From NCBI RefSeq assembly GCF_005517195.1, contig NZ_CP040244.1:1878001-1942000 (forward strand): a stretch of DNA of 64,000 nucleotides, given 5' to 3'. How positions within the stretch are numbered: the first letter of the stretch is position 1; every line of letters starts with the position of its first letter. The position numbers and the translations under genes were made by a program. Below the pieces are notes generated by a model that had not been told where the DNA came from, did not search any database, and saw nothing but the letters and a program-made list of their open reading frames with translations. This DNA comes from Streptomyces vilmorinianum (GTDB lineage Bacteria > Actinomycetota > Actinomycetes > Streptomycetales > Streptomycetaceae). This document shows positions 17,161-24,977 of this stretch, piece by piece.

Positions 17161-18228
17161 TCAGTTCTCCTCGTCGGCCGCGGTGTCCGGAGTGGTCTGC
17201 TCCGGCAGCTCCGCCGCCAGGGCGGCCGCGGCCTGGACGAGGGGAAGAGCGAGCAATGCCCCGGTTCCCTCGCCCACAGTGACGCCGTGGTCGAGCAGCG
17301 GGTTGAGTGCCATCCTGTCCAGCGCCTTCGACTGCGCCGGCTCACCGCTGACCTGACCCGCCAGCCACCAGTCCGGCGCCCGGAACGCCGCCCGCTGCGC
17401 CACCAGCGCGCAGGCCGCCGCCACCACACCGTCCAGGATCACCGGCATCCGGCGCACCGCGCTCTGCAGCAGGAAGCCCGTCATCGCCGCCAGGTCCGCC
17501 CCGCCGACCGCGGCGAGCAGCTCCAGCTGATCGCCCAGGACCGGCCGGGCGCGCCGCAGCGAGTCCCGGACGGCCGCGCACTTGCGCATCCACGCCAGGT
17601 CGTCGATCCCGGCCCCGCCCCGGCCGGTGACCACCGAGGCGTCGGTCCCGCACAGGGCCGCGATCAGCGTCGAGGCCGGCGTCGTACCGCCCACGCTCAG
17701 ATCGCCGAGCACGACCAGATCCGTGCCCGAGTCGGCCTCCTCGTCGGCGATCGTCATGCCGAGCCGGATCGCCGCCTCGGTCTCCTCGGCGCTCAGCGCG
17801 TTCTCGATGTCGATCCGGCCGCTGCCGCGCCGCACCCGGTGCCGTACCACCTCGGCGGGCAGCAGCTCCGGGTCGCAGTCCAGACCGGCGTCCACCACCC
17901 GTACCGGCACGTGCGCGCTCCGGGCCAGCACCGCCACCGGGCTCGCACCGTCGAGCACCGAGCGGACCAGCTCGTACGCGGTCCCCGCCGGACGGCCCGA
18001 CACCCCGAGCGAGGCCACGCCGTGGTCGCCCGCGAAGAGCACGACCCGCGGCTGCTCGATCGCCCGCACCGGAACCGAACCCTGCGCCGCCGACAGCCAC
18101 TCGCCGAGTTCGTCGAGCCGGCCGAGCGCACCGGGCGGAACGATGAGCCGCTCCCGGCGTTCCTCGGCGTCACGCCGTATACCGCCGTCGGGGCGCTCGA
18201 TCAGATCGGAGAAGTCGTCCAGATTCAA
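17161..18228 (-). CDS. cobT: Nicotinate-nucleotide-dimethylbenzimidazole phosphoribosyltransferase
   Basis: This enzyme makes alpha-ribazole phosphate, the lower ligand of cobalamin, from nicotinate mononucleotide and dimethylbenzimidazole. The 355 residues show VLFAGDHGVASLGVS, the glycine-rich VTGRGGAGIDD segment, the MTGFLLQSA motif, and the C-terminal catalytic region MALNPLLDHGVTVGEGTGA. The start is TTG 18228, chosen because AGGA lies 6 bases upstream. It is cotranscribed with the cobU fusion gene upstream (65-bp gap), and their products are joined by CobS. Confidence 0.93.
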   Translation of the reverse strand: MNLDDFSDLIERPDGGIRRDAEERRERLIVPPGALGRLDELGEWLSAAQGSVPVRAIEQPRVVLFAGDHGVASLGVSGRPAGTAYELVRSVLDGASPVAVLARSAHVPVRVVDAGLDCDPELLPAEVVRHRVRRGSGRIDIENALSAEETEAAIRLGMTIADEEADSGTDLVVLGDLSVGGTTPASTLIAALCGTDASVVTGRGGAGIDDLAWMRKCAAVRDSLRRARPVLGDQLELLAAVGGADLAAMTGFLLQSAVRRMPVILDGVVAAACALVAQRAAFRAPDWWLAGQVSGEPAQSKALDRMALNPLLDHGVTVGEGTGALLALPLVQAAAALAAELPEQTTPDTAADEEN

Positions 18229-18293
18229 GGGTCATCCTTGTGACGTCATCGTGGGGCCATCGGTGATCGCACCCTACCCGGCGACCCCGCCCG

Positions 18294-19493
18294 TCAACGC
18301 AGCACGACAGCCTGACCGGCCACGACGAGGAGCATGTGCTCGCACTCGTCGCCGAAGGCCGCGTTCAGCCGGCCCAGCTCGTCACGGAAACGGCGCCCCG
18401 CCGCGGTCGCCGGCACCACCCCCGAGCCGGCCTCGTTGGTGACGGCGACGACCGTACGGGACGTGGCCCGCACCGCCGCCACCAGCTCCGCGACCCGCTC
18501 CCGCAGCGCCTCCTGCGCGCCGCTCGCCCACCGCTCGTCGTCCCAGGCCCCCACCCGGTCCATGGCGTCCGTCAGCCACAGGGACAGACAGTCGATCAGC
18601 AGCGCGGGACCGTCGGCCTCCAGGAGCGGTACGAGATCGCAGGTCTCGGCGGTACGCCAGGAGCCGGGCCGCCGGTCCCGGTGCAGGGTCACCCGCTCCG
18701 CCCACTCCGGGTCGCCCTCGCGGATCCCGCCGGTCGCCACGTACAGCACCTCGGGAACCGACTCCAGGCGCCGCTCGGCCTCCAGCGACTTGCCCGAGCG
18801 GGCCCCGCCGGTCACCAGCGTGCGGCGCGGGACGTCGGGCACGGCGTGGTACTCGCCGACGTAGAGGGTCGTCCCGTCCGGCACCGTCCGAGCCCCGGCC
18901 GCCGCGAGCCGCCGGTCCAGCTCCGCGCCGTTCGGCACGTCGTGGTCGATGTGGACGGCGATCACGTCCGTGCTCGCCCCGACCGCCCCGGTCGACCGCA
19001 GCCGGGCCAGCGCGTCGGGCCGGCCCGTGACGTCCGCGACGACCATGTCGTACGGGCGGAGGTGATCGCCGGTCAGACCGGCGGGGGAGCCGCCGGGCGG
19101 CAGATAGAGGAGCCGCTCGCCGTCCGGGGACGTCACCTCGTACCCCGTACCGGGGGAGTCCATCGACACGGCCCGCACCCGGTGCCCGCTGATCAGGGTC
19201 AGCTCCCGCCCGTCCGGCACCCGGACCGCGGCCGGCAGCCCGGCCGGCACCTCGACCGAGGGCCCGTCGTGCGGATGCGTCAGCAGCACCTGCCGTACGC
19301 CGACGAGGGAGTGCCCCGACCGGGCGGCGGCCAGCGCGGCCCCCGGCGTCAGATCGAGCAGCAGCGCCCCGTCCACGAGCAGCGCGGTGGCGGCGCGCGC
19401 CCGGTCACGACGAGCGGTCGCGCACACGGCGCAGGGGCAGTCGGGGCGGGGAAGCCCGAGGGGGGCTCCGGTGCCGAGCAGAGTCAGTTCCAC
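18294..19493 (-). CDS. cobU: CobU kinase/guanylyltransferase fused to an MBL-fold-like domain
   Basis: The C-terminal half (about residue 225 on) is CobU: the P-loop TLVTGGARSGKS, then YVATGGIREGDPEW, LIDCLSLWLTD and TNEAGSGVVP. CobU phosphorylates adenosylcobinamide and transfers GMP to it. The N-terminal 215 residues resemble a PhnP-type metallo-beta-lactamase fold: LGTGAPLGLPRPDCPCAVC, LLTHPHDGPS and HIDHDVPNG. Its role is unknown, perhaps processing of a corrinoid or nucleotide. GTG 19493 has GGAGG 8 bases upstream; the length of 399 is about twice a free CobU. It begins the cobU-cobT operon. Confidence 0.88.
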   Translation of the reverse strand: MELTLLGTGAPLGLPRPDCPCAVCATARRDRARAATALLVDGALLLDLTPGAALAAARSGHSLVGVRQVLLTHPHDGPSVEVPAGLPAAVRVPDGRELTLISGHRVRAVSMDSPGTGYEVTSPDGERLLYLPPGGSPAGLTGDHLRPYDMVVADVTGRPDALARLRSTGAVGASTDVIAVHIDHDVPNGAELDRRLAAAGARTVPDGTTLYVGEYHAVPDVPRRTLVTGGARSGKSLEAERRLESVPEVLYVATGGIREGDPEWAERVTLHRDRRPGSWRTAETCDLVPLLEADGPALLIDCLSLWLTDAMDRVGAWDDERWASGAQEALRERVAELVAAVRATSRTVVAVTNEAGSGVVPATAAGRRFRDELGRLNAAFGDECEHMLLVVAGQAVVLR

Positions 19494-19584
19494 GCATTGA
19501 TCCTCCCGCGTCACCGCGAGGGGTGCGCGCCCGGCTACGCTGCGGGCAGGAAACCGATCATCCGGTGAGCCCCAGGAGGCGGAC

Positions 19585-19791
19585 ATGGCATGGACGTGGC
19601 GGTTCGAGAAGTCCGACGGCACGGAGGTCCAGCCGGCGGTGGTGCCGGAGGAGTTCACGACCCAGGGTGACGCCGAGTCCTGGATCGGCGAGTACTGGAA
19701 GGACCTCCTGGAGGGCGGCGCGGACCAGGTCACCCTCTCCGAGGACGGCACGAAGATCTACGGCCCGATGCCCCTGAACGCGGAGGGCTAG
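19585..19791 (+). CDS. Small conserved acidic protein
   Basis: This is a 68-residue soluble acidic protein (AWTWRFEKSDGTEVQPAVV, ESWIGEYWKDLLEGGADQVTL). The start ATG has AGGAGG 7 bases upstream, and a TACGCT box lies about 40 bases further up. Codon use is typical of the genome. I recall proteins like this across Streptomyces but no function. It is monocistronic: divergent from cobU and followed by a hairpin. Confidence 0.8.
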   Translation: MAWTWRFEKSDGTEVQPAVVPEEFTTQGDAESWIGEYWKDLLEGGADQVTLSEDGTKIYGPMPLNAEG

Positions 19792-19801
19792 AGCGCCCGG
19801 C

Positions 19802-19827
19802 ACCCGGGGCCCCACGGGGCCCTGGGT
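19802..19827 (+). terminator. Hairpin after the small acidic protein gene
   Basis: An imperfect 10-bp stem (ACCCGGGGCC with GGCCCTGGGT, one mismatch) begins 11 bp past the stop. The next gene is convergent, so it may work in both directions. Confidence 0.5.
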
Positions 19828-19860
19828 CCTACCCCGCCACCCCGCCGTCGTGGGCGTTCG

Positions 19861-19894
19861 TCCCTCCCCCGGACTCCGTCCGGGGGACCCCCAG
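19861..19894. repeat. Dispersed G/C palindromic element, copy 2
   Basis: In reverse orientation this reads GGGGGTCCCCC, GGAC...GTCC, GGGGGAGG, nearly the same as copy 1 at 17101-17135. It sits between two convergent genes. Confidence 0.65.
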
Positions 19895-19993
19895 GCGGGA
19901 CGGGTGGGCACACGGGACGGCGCCCTTGCCGGGCCCAGGCTCCCGGTGCCCGCGGTGCCCGCGGTGCCCACGGGGGCACGACTTCAGCGGCCG

Positions 19994-20785
19994 TCAGCCC
20001 CGCACACCGCACAGGTGCAGCAGCGCCGCGATCCTGCGGTACGGCTCCGTCCGGCCGGCCCGGTCCTCCGCGGCCAGCAGCCGCTCCAGCTCCTCGGCCG
20101 CCGGCAGCCCCACGTCGCCCGGCACCCCGTCGGTGAAGACGCGCACGCCGTACCAGGCGTGCAGCGGCGCCGCGATCCCCGCCAGCGTCGACCGCAGCGC
20201 GTCGAGCCGGTCGGCCCGCACCTTGAACCCGTTCCCGTCGGTGTACGTGTCCGACTCGAAGCCGGCCAGCGCACCCGTCCAGTCCCCGGCCATACCCGGC
20301 CGCAGGGCGAGCGCCTCCGCGTTCCGTACGACCAGGGAGAGCAGACCGCCGGGCGCCAGCATCCGGGCGAGGCCCGCGAGCAGCGCGTCCGGCTCGTCCG
20401 CGTACATCAGCACACCGTGGCAGAGCACCACGTCGAAGCTGCCCGGCAGGAAGTGCACGCCCGTCTCGCGGCCGTCGCCCTCGATCAGCCGGACCCGCTC
20501 ACGGATCCCGGCCGGTTCGGTGGCCAGCGACTCACGGGCGGCCTTGAGCAGCTCAGGATCGGCCTCGAGACCGGTCACCGTGTGACCGGCCCTGGCCAGC
20601 CGCAGCGCCTGGGTGCCCTGCCCCATGCCCGCGTCCAGGATCCGCAGCCGCTGCCCCACCGGGTAGCGGGCGGCTATCTGCTCGTCGAGCTGGCGCGCGA
20701 TGAGCTCCTGGCGGACGGTCTCGCGCAGCCCGCCGTACCCGCTCGGCCACGGGGAGGTGGCGGGCAGCAGCGGACCACCGCCCAC
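19994..20785 (-). CDS. Class I SAM-dependent methyltransferase
   Basis: This is a 263-residue soluble methyltransferase. Motif I is LRILDAGMGQGTQALRLA, the acidic loop is VTGLEADPELL, then IEGDGRE and SFDVVLCHGVLMYADEPD (motif IV), with MLAPGGLLSLVVRNAEA after it. This pattern resembles SmtA/CmoM-type methyltransferases; the substrate is unknown. GTG 20785 is given. A CTG 27 bases upstream, overlapping the DUF3043 stop as CTGA and preceded by GGAGAG, is an alternative start. It is cotranscribed with the DUF3043 gene. Confidence 0.82.
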   Translation of the reverse strand: MGGGPLLPATSPWPSGYGGLRETVRQELIARQLDEQIAARYPVGQRLRILDAGMGQGTQALRLARAGHTVTGLEADPELLKAARESLATEPAGIRERVRLIEGDGRETGVHFLPGSFDVVLCHGVLMYADEPDALLAGLARMLAPGGLLSLVVRNAEALALRPGMAGDWTGALAGFESDTYTDGNGFKVRADRLDALRSTLAGIAAPLHAWYGVRVFTDGVPGDVGLPAAEELERLLAAEDRAGRTEPYRRIAALLHLCGVRG

Positions 20786-20808
20786 GCCGGAAGCGGAGCT
20801 GTCCGCGC

Positions 20809-21405
20809 TCAGGGCCGCTCTCCGCGCTTGACCTGCGGCTTCGGCAGTCGCAGTCGGCGCATCTGGAGCGTACGCATGAGGCCGTAGGCCACGGCACCGC
20901 GCTTCGGCTCGTTCGGGAAGCGCTCGGCCAGCTGCTTCTTCAGACGGAGCCAGATGCCGATCGAGTCGATGATGATCATGACGATCACACCGAGCCAGAG
21001 CAGCAGCGAGATGTTCTGCAGCGCCGGGACGCGGATCATGGACAGGACCAGGATCACCACGGCCATCGGCAGGAAGAACTCCGCGATGGCGAAGCGCGAG
21101 TCGACGAAGTCGCGCACGAAGCGGCGCACCGGACCCTTGTCACGGGCCGGCAGATAGCGCTCGTCACCGCTGGCCAGCGCCTCGCGCTGGCGGGCGAGGT
21201 CCGCACGGCGCGCCTCGCGCTGGCGCTTGGCGGCCTCCTTGCGGTCGGTCGGTACCGTCGCGGCACGACGACGCTGCGTCTGGGCCTCACTCCGCTTCGG
21301 GGTCGGGCGGCCCTTGGGGGCCTCGGGGTCGCGGGGCTGCTTGGAGAAGTCGACGCTCACCTTGTCGGTGGCGGCCTTCTCTTCCTTGGAACGGCTACGG
21401 AACAC
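20809..21405 (-). CDS. DUF3043 membrane protein
   Basis: This 198-residue protein has a charged N-terminal 105 residues (many Arg, Lys, Glu; RRADLARQREALASGDERYL) and then two adjacent helices (FFLPMAVVILVLSMI and LLLWLGVIVMIIIDSIGIWL) with a basic C-terminus. It fits the actinobacterial DUF3043 family, whose function is unknown. GTG 21405 (VFRSRSKEEKAATDK) is the likely start, although its ribosome-binding site is weak. It diverges from pspA across 269 bp. Confidence 0.78.
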   Translation of the reverse strand: MFRSRSKEEKAATDKVSVDFSKQPRDPEAPKGRPTPKRSEAQTQRRRAATVPTDRKEAAKRQREARRADLARQREALASGDERYLPARDKGPVRRFVRDFVDSRFAIAEFFLPMAVVILVLSMIRVPALQNISLLLWLGVIVMIIIDSIGIWLRLKKQLAERFPNEPKRGAVAYGLMRTLQMRRLRLPKPQVKRGERP

Positions 21406-21674
21406 ATGGCCCAGGGTACGTGGTGGCAGGCATGGACCCCAGTGCGGGCGGGAACGATCCGCTAACAGCCTGCGTCTGTGGAGGTACGGAGGGGCGACGC
21501 GCACGGTTTCCCCGAGGTCCTTCTACTCCCTGGGCCTGAGAGAGCCCGTACGCACTCGTCCTTGGGGAGGAGCACATCCGGCCCCGAACAGTGCGGTAAT
21601 GGAGACAGGGACCGTACTGTGGATCCTGTTGGAGTGCTTGAGCCGAGTCCGTCAGAAGGGGGCGCGCGAAGCCC

Positions 21675-22472
21675 ATGAGCGGTGTGATGAAGCGTATGGG
21701 GATGATCTTCCGCGCGAAGGCAAACAAGGCCCTTGACCGGGCCGAGGATCCGCGCGAGACCCTCGATTACTCCTATCAGAAGCAGCTGGAGCTCCTGCAG
21801 AAGGTCCGGCGGGGCGTCGCCGACGTGGCGACCTCCCGCAAGCGGCTCGAACTGCAGCTGAACCAGCTCCAGGGCCAGTCCTCGAAGCTGGAGGACCAGG
21901 GCCGCAAGGCGCTGGCGCTCGGCCGCGAGGACCTGGCGCGCGAGGCGCTGTCCCGGCGGGCGGCGCTGCAGCAGCAGGTGAGCGACCTCGAGGTGCAGCA
22001 CCAGACGCTGCAGGGCGAGGAGGAGAAGCTCACCCTGGCCGCGCAGCGGCTGCAGGCCAAGGTCGACGCCTTCCGTACGAAGAAGGAGACGATCAAGGCG
22101 ACCTACACGGCTGCCCAGGCGCAGACCCGGATCGCCGAGTCGTTCTCCGGTATCTCGGAGGAGATGAGCGATGTCGGCGTGGCGATCCAGCGCGCCGAGG
22201 ACAAGACGGCCCAGCTGCAGGCCCGGGCCGGCGCGATCGACGAGCTGCTCGCCTCGGGCGCGCTCGACGACCAGTCGGGCCTGGCCAAGGACGACATCCA
22301 GGCGGAGCTCGACCGGCTGTCCGGCGGTACGGACGTCGAGCTGGAGCTCCAGCGGATGAAGGCGGAGCTGGCGGGTGGCCCCTCGGCCTCCAAGCAGGCG
22401 ATCGAGGGCGGCACGGCGACGCCTCAGGACCAGCAGCAGCAGTCCTCGCAGCCCCGATTCGACAAGCAGTAG
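21675..22472 (+). CDS. pspA: PspA/IM30 family membrane-stress protein
   Basis: This 265-residue protein is almost all coiled coil, beginning MKRMGMIFRAKANKALDRAEDP, the amphipathic helix and first hairpin of PspA/Vipp1. PspA proteins assemble on stressed membranes and limit leakage. A Gln/Ser-rich tail ends the protein. The start ATG 21675 has AAGGGGG upstream. A PspAA-domain gene follows 25 bp later, then a two-component pair, an arrangement common in actinobacteria. Confidence 0.9.
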   Translation: MSGVMKRMGMIFRAKANKALDRAEDPRETLDYSYQKQLELLQKVRRGVADVATSRKRLELQLNQLQGQSSKLEDQGRKALALGREDLAREALSRRAALQQQVSDLEVQHQTLQGEEEKLTLAAQRLQAKVDAFRTKKETIKATYTAAQAQTRIAESFSGISEEMSDVGVAIQRAEDKTAQLQARAGAIDELLASGALDDQSGLAKDDIQAELDRLSGGTDVELELQRMKAELAGGPSASKQAIEGGTATPQDQQQQSSQPRFDKQ

Positions 22473-22497
22473 ACGAGCTCCTTAAGGACGGCACGTC

Positions 22498-22776
22498 ATG
22501 ATCGTAAGGATCATGGGGGAGGGCCAGTGGAAGCTGGCCGACAGCCACTTCGCCGAGCTGAACAGGCTGGACGACGAGCTGCTCGAAGAGATGGAGTCGG
22601 GGGACGCGGACGGCTTCCGCCGCACGCTTTCGGCTCTGCTCGACGAGGTCCGCGACATCGGCGAACCTCTCCCGGACGACGCGCTGGAACCCTCTGAGCT
22701 GATTCTCCCGTCCCCGGACGCGACGCTCGAAGAGGTGCGCGAGATGCTCTCCGACAACGGTCTGATCCCGGGCTGA
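22498..22776 (+). CDS. PspAA-domain protein
   Basis: This 92-residue acidic protein (MIVRIMGEGQWKLADSHFAE, then LNRLDDELLEEMESGD) ends with LEEVREMLSDNGLIPG. It matches the PspAA domain that travels with PspA in actinobacteria and archaea and is thought to assist membrane-stress responses. The ATG has AAGGA 9 bases upstream. It is the second gene of the pspA operon and is followed by a terminator. Confidence 0.85.
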   Translation: MIVRIMGEGQWKLADSHFAELNRLDDELLEEMESGDADGFRRTLSALLDEVRDIGEPLPDDALEPSELILPSPDATLEEVREMLSDNGLIPG

Positions 22777-22791
22777 CGCCTCCAACAGCGA

Positions 22792-22830
22792 CGGTGCCCC
22801 GTCTCCCTCACCGCAGGGGGCGGGGCACCG
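22792..22830 (+). terminator. Hairpin ending the pspA operon
   Basis: A 10-bp perfect stem (CGGTGCCCCG with CGGGGCACCG, 22792-22801 and 22821-22830) starts 15 bp past the PspAA stop. It implies that the sensor kinase has its own promoter. Confidence 0.75.
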
Positions 22831-22860
22831 GTGCGTTCTGACCCCGTACCGTTGCCTGAC

Positions 22861-24132
22861 GTGACCTCCCTCGACAACGGCTTCCTGCGGGGCCGCCAGT
22901 GGCTGCGGGCGCACCCCCTCGCCTTCGACGGCGCCCTCGCGCTCGCCGTCCTCGCCTGCATGGTCACCGGTTCCTTCGCCGACCCCCACGGCAGCCCCAA
23001 CGGCCCCACCTTCGGCGACCGCACCCCCGACCCGAGCAGCGTGCTCCTCATGGTGCTGGGCGCCGCGGCCCTGGTCCTGCGGCGGCGCAACCCCCTCGCC
23101 GTCCTCGCCTTCACCGGCGGGGTCACCCTGATCGAGCTGATCGCCGACGACCGGCCCGCCCCCGTCGCCATGAGCGCCGTCGTCGCGCTCTACACCGTCG
23201 CCTCCCGCACCGACCGCCCCACCACCTGGCGGGTCGGCCTCGCCACGATGACCGTGCTGACCGGCGCCGCGATGCTCTTCGGGCCCACCCCCTGGTACGC
23301 CCAGGAGAATCTGGGCGTCTTCGCCTGGACCGGCATGGCCGCGGCCGCCGGCGACGCCGTCCGCAGCCGCCGCGCCTTCGTCGACGCCATCCGCGAGCGG
23401 GCCGAGCGCGCGGAACGGACCCGGGACGAGGAGGCCCGGCGCAGGGTCGCCGAGGAACGCCTCCGGATCGCCCGCGACCTCCACGACGTCGTCGCCCATC
23501 ACATCGCCCTGGTCAACGTCCAGGCCGGGGTCGCCGCGCACGTCATGGACAAGCGCCCCGACCAGGCCAAGGAGGCCCTCGCGCACGTCCGCGAGGCCAG
23601 CCGCTCCGCCCTCAACGAGCTGCGGGCCACCGTCGGTCTGCTGCGCCAGTCCGGCGACCCCGAGGCCCCCACCGAACCGGCCCCCGGCCTCGCCGTCCTC
23701 GACGAGCTCCTCGCCACCTTCCGCAACGCGGGCCTCCCCGTCGAGCTGGCCCGGGTCTCCGCCGACGACGCGGTCCCCCTGCGCTTTCAGCCGGGGGGTG
23801 CCCCCACCGCGCTTCGCTTGCCCGCGGCGGTCGACCTCGCCGCGTACCGGATCATCCAGGAGGCCCTGACCAATGTGCAGAAGCACGCGGGCCCGGACGC
23901 CAAGGCCGAGGTGAGCGTCGTCCGCGTCGGCCGGACCGTCGAGATCACCGTCCTCGACAACGGCACCCCGCAGCCCGGCGCCCCCACCGACGGCGGCGGC
24001 CACGGGCTGATCGGCATGCGCGAGCGGGTCACCGCCCTCCGCGGCACGCTGACCGCGGCGCCCCGCTACGGCGGCGGCTTCCGCGTACAGGCGATACTGC
24101 CCGCAACGGCCCGTACGGGGGAGGACACATGA
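22861..24132 (+). CDS. Sensor histidine kinase (NarL-type partner)
   Basis: This 423-residue kinase has four or five N-terminal helices without a large extracellular sensor, then a HisKA_3 dimerisation domain (RIARDLHDVVAHHIALVN, phospho-His in DLHD) and a HATPase domain ending GHGLIGMRERVTAL. I use GTG 22861. A TACCGT -10 box ends 8 bases before it, with no ribosome-binding site, so the mRNA is probably leaderless. The gene contains an in-frame G/C element (23791-23830) that adds about 11 residues before the kinase motif LPAAVDLAAYRIIQEALTN. It overlaps its response regulator (ATGA). Confidence 0.88.
   Translation: MTSLDNGFLRGRQWLRAHPLAFDGALALAVLACMVTGSFADPHGSPNGPTFGDRTPDPSSVLLMVLGAAALVLRRRNPLAVLAFTGGVTLIELIADDRPAPVAMSAVVALYTVASRTDRPTTWRVGLATMTVLTGAAMLFGPTPWYAQENLGVFAWTGMAAAAGDAVRSRRAFVDAIRERAERAERTRDEEARRRVAEERLRIARDLHDVVAHHIALVNVQAGVAAHVMDKRPDQAKEALAHVREASRSALNELRATVGLLRQSGDPEAPTEPAPGLAVLDELLATFRNAGLPVELARVSADDAVPLRFQPGGAPTALRLPAAVDLAAYRIIQEALTNVQKHAGPDAKAEVSVVRVGRTVEITVLDNGTPQPGAPTDGGGHGLIGMRERVTALRGTLTAAPRYGGGFRVQAILPATARTGEDT
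23791..23830. repeat. G/C element lying in frame inside the histidine kinase
   Basis: A GGGGGGTGCCCCC palindrome followed by a GCG/CGC-rich tail encodes roughly FQPGGAPTALR. CTGCGC and CTTCGC flank it as an apparent short duplication (residues LR...LR), as if inserted. The reading frame is kept. It is a diverged member of the family seen at 17101, 19861 and 25429. Confidence 0.55.
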
Positions 24133-24821
24133 CCATCAAGGTGCTGCTCGCCGACGACCAGGCCCTGCTCCGCAGCGCGTTCAAGGTGCTCGTGGACTCC
24201 GAGCCGGACATGGAGGTCGTCGCCGAGGCCGCCGACGGGGCCGAGGCCGTCGCCCTCGCGCGCTCCACGCGGGCCGATGTCGTCCTGATGGACATCCGGA
24301 TGCCCGGCACGGACGGACTCGCCGCCACCCGCCTGATCACCGCGGACCCGGAGCTGTCCGCCGTACGGATCGTCATGCTGACCACCTTCGAGGTGGACGA
24401 GTACGTCGTGCAGTCCCTCCGCGCGGGCGCCTCCGGCTTCCTCGGCAAGGGCGCGGAGCCGGAGGAACTGCTCAACGCCATCCGTATCGCCGCCGCCGGA
24501 GAGGCCCTGCTCTCGCCCGTCGCGACCAAGGGCCTGATCGCCAAGTTCCTGGCACAGGGCGGAAGTTCGGACCCCGACGGCGACGAGGACTCCCCGGCGT
24601 ACTCCGAGCGTCTCGCCGCGCTCACCACCCGCGAACGCGAGGTCCTCGTCCTCGTGGCCGGCGGTCACTCCAACGACGAGATCGCCGAACGCCTCCAGGT
24701 CAGCCCCCTCACGGTGAAGACCCATGTCAACCGGACGATGGCCAAACTCGGCGCCCGGGACCGCGCCCAGCTGGTGGTCACGGCCTACGAATCGGGACTG
24801 GTACGTCCAAGGGTGGAGTGA
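24129..24821 (+). CDS. NarL/LuxR-type response regulator
   Basis: This is a 230-residue regulator. The receiver domain (KVLLADDQALLR, phospho-acceptor D55 in VVLMDIRMPG) is followed by a LuxR-type HTH (LTTREREVLVLVAGGHSNDE through TVKTHVNRTMAKL). The ATG overlaps the kinase stop, so the two are cotranscribed and coupled. Its targets are unknown; the adjacent pspA and RND genes are obvious candidates. Confidence 0.93.
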   Translation: MTIKVLLADDQALLRSAFKVLVDSEPDMEVVAEAADGAEAVALARSTRADVVLMDIRMPGTDGLAATRLITADPELSAVRIVMLTTFEVDEYVVQSLRAGASGFLGKGAEPEELLNAIRIAAAGEALLSPVATKGLIAKFLAQGGSSDPDGDEDSPAYSERLAALTTREREVLVLVAGGHSNDEIAERLQVSPLTVKTHVNRTMAKLGARDRAQLVVTAYESGLVRPRVE

Positions 24822-24977
24822 CGGGGCCCCTTCGCGTACTCCAGACGCGGTATGCGGGGACAAGGATTTGGCCCCCGGGGCCGAGGAACCGGGCCTCCTC
24901 ATGGCTGATCGTGTAGTCGGGCACCCCTGGAACGTCCTGGCGCCCGCCTGCCGAGCACGCCACAGAAGAGAGACCCC

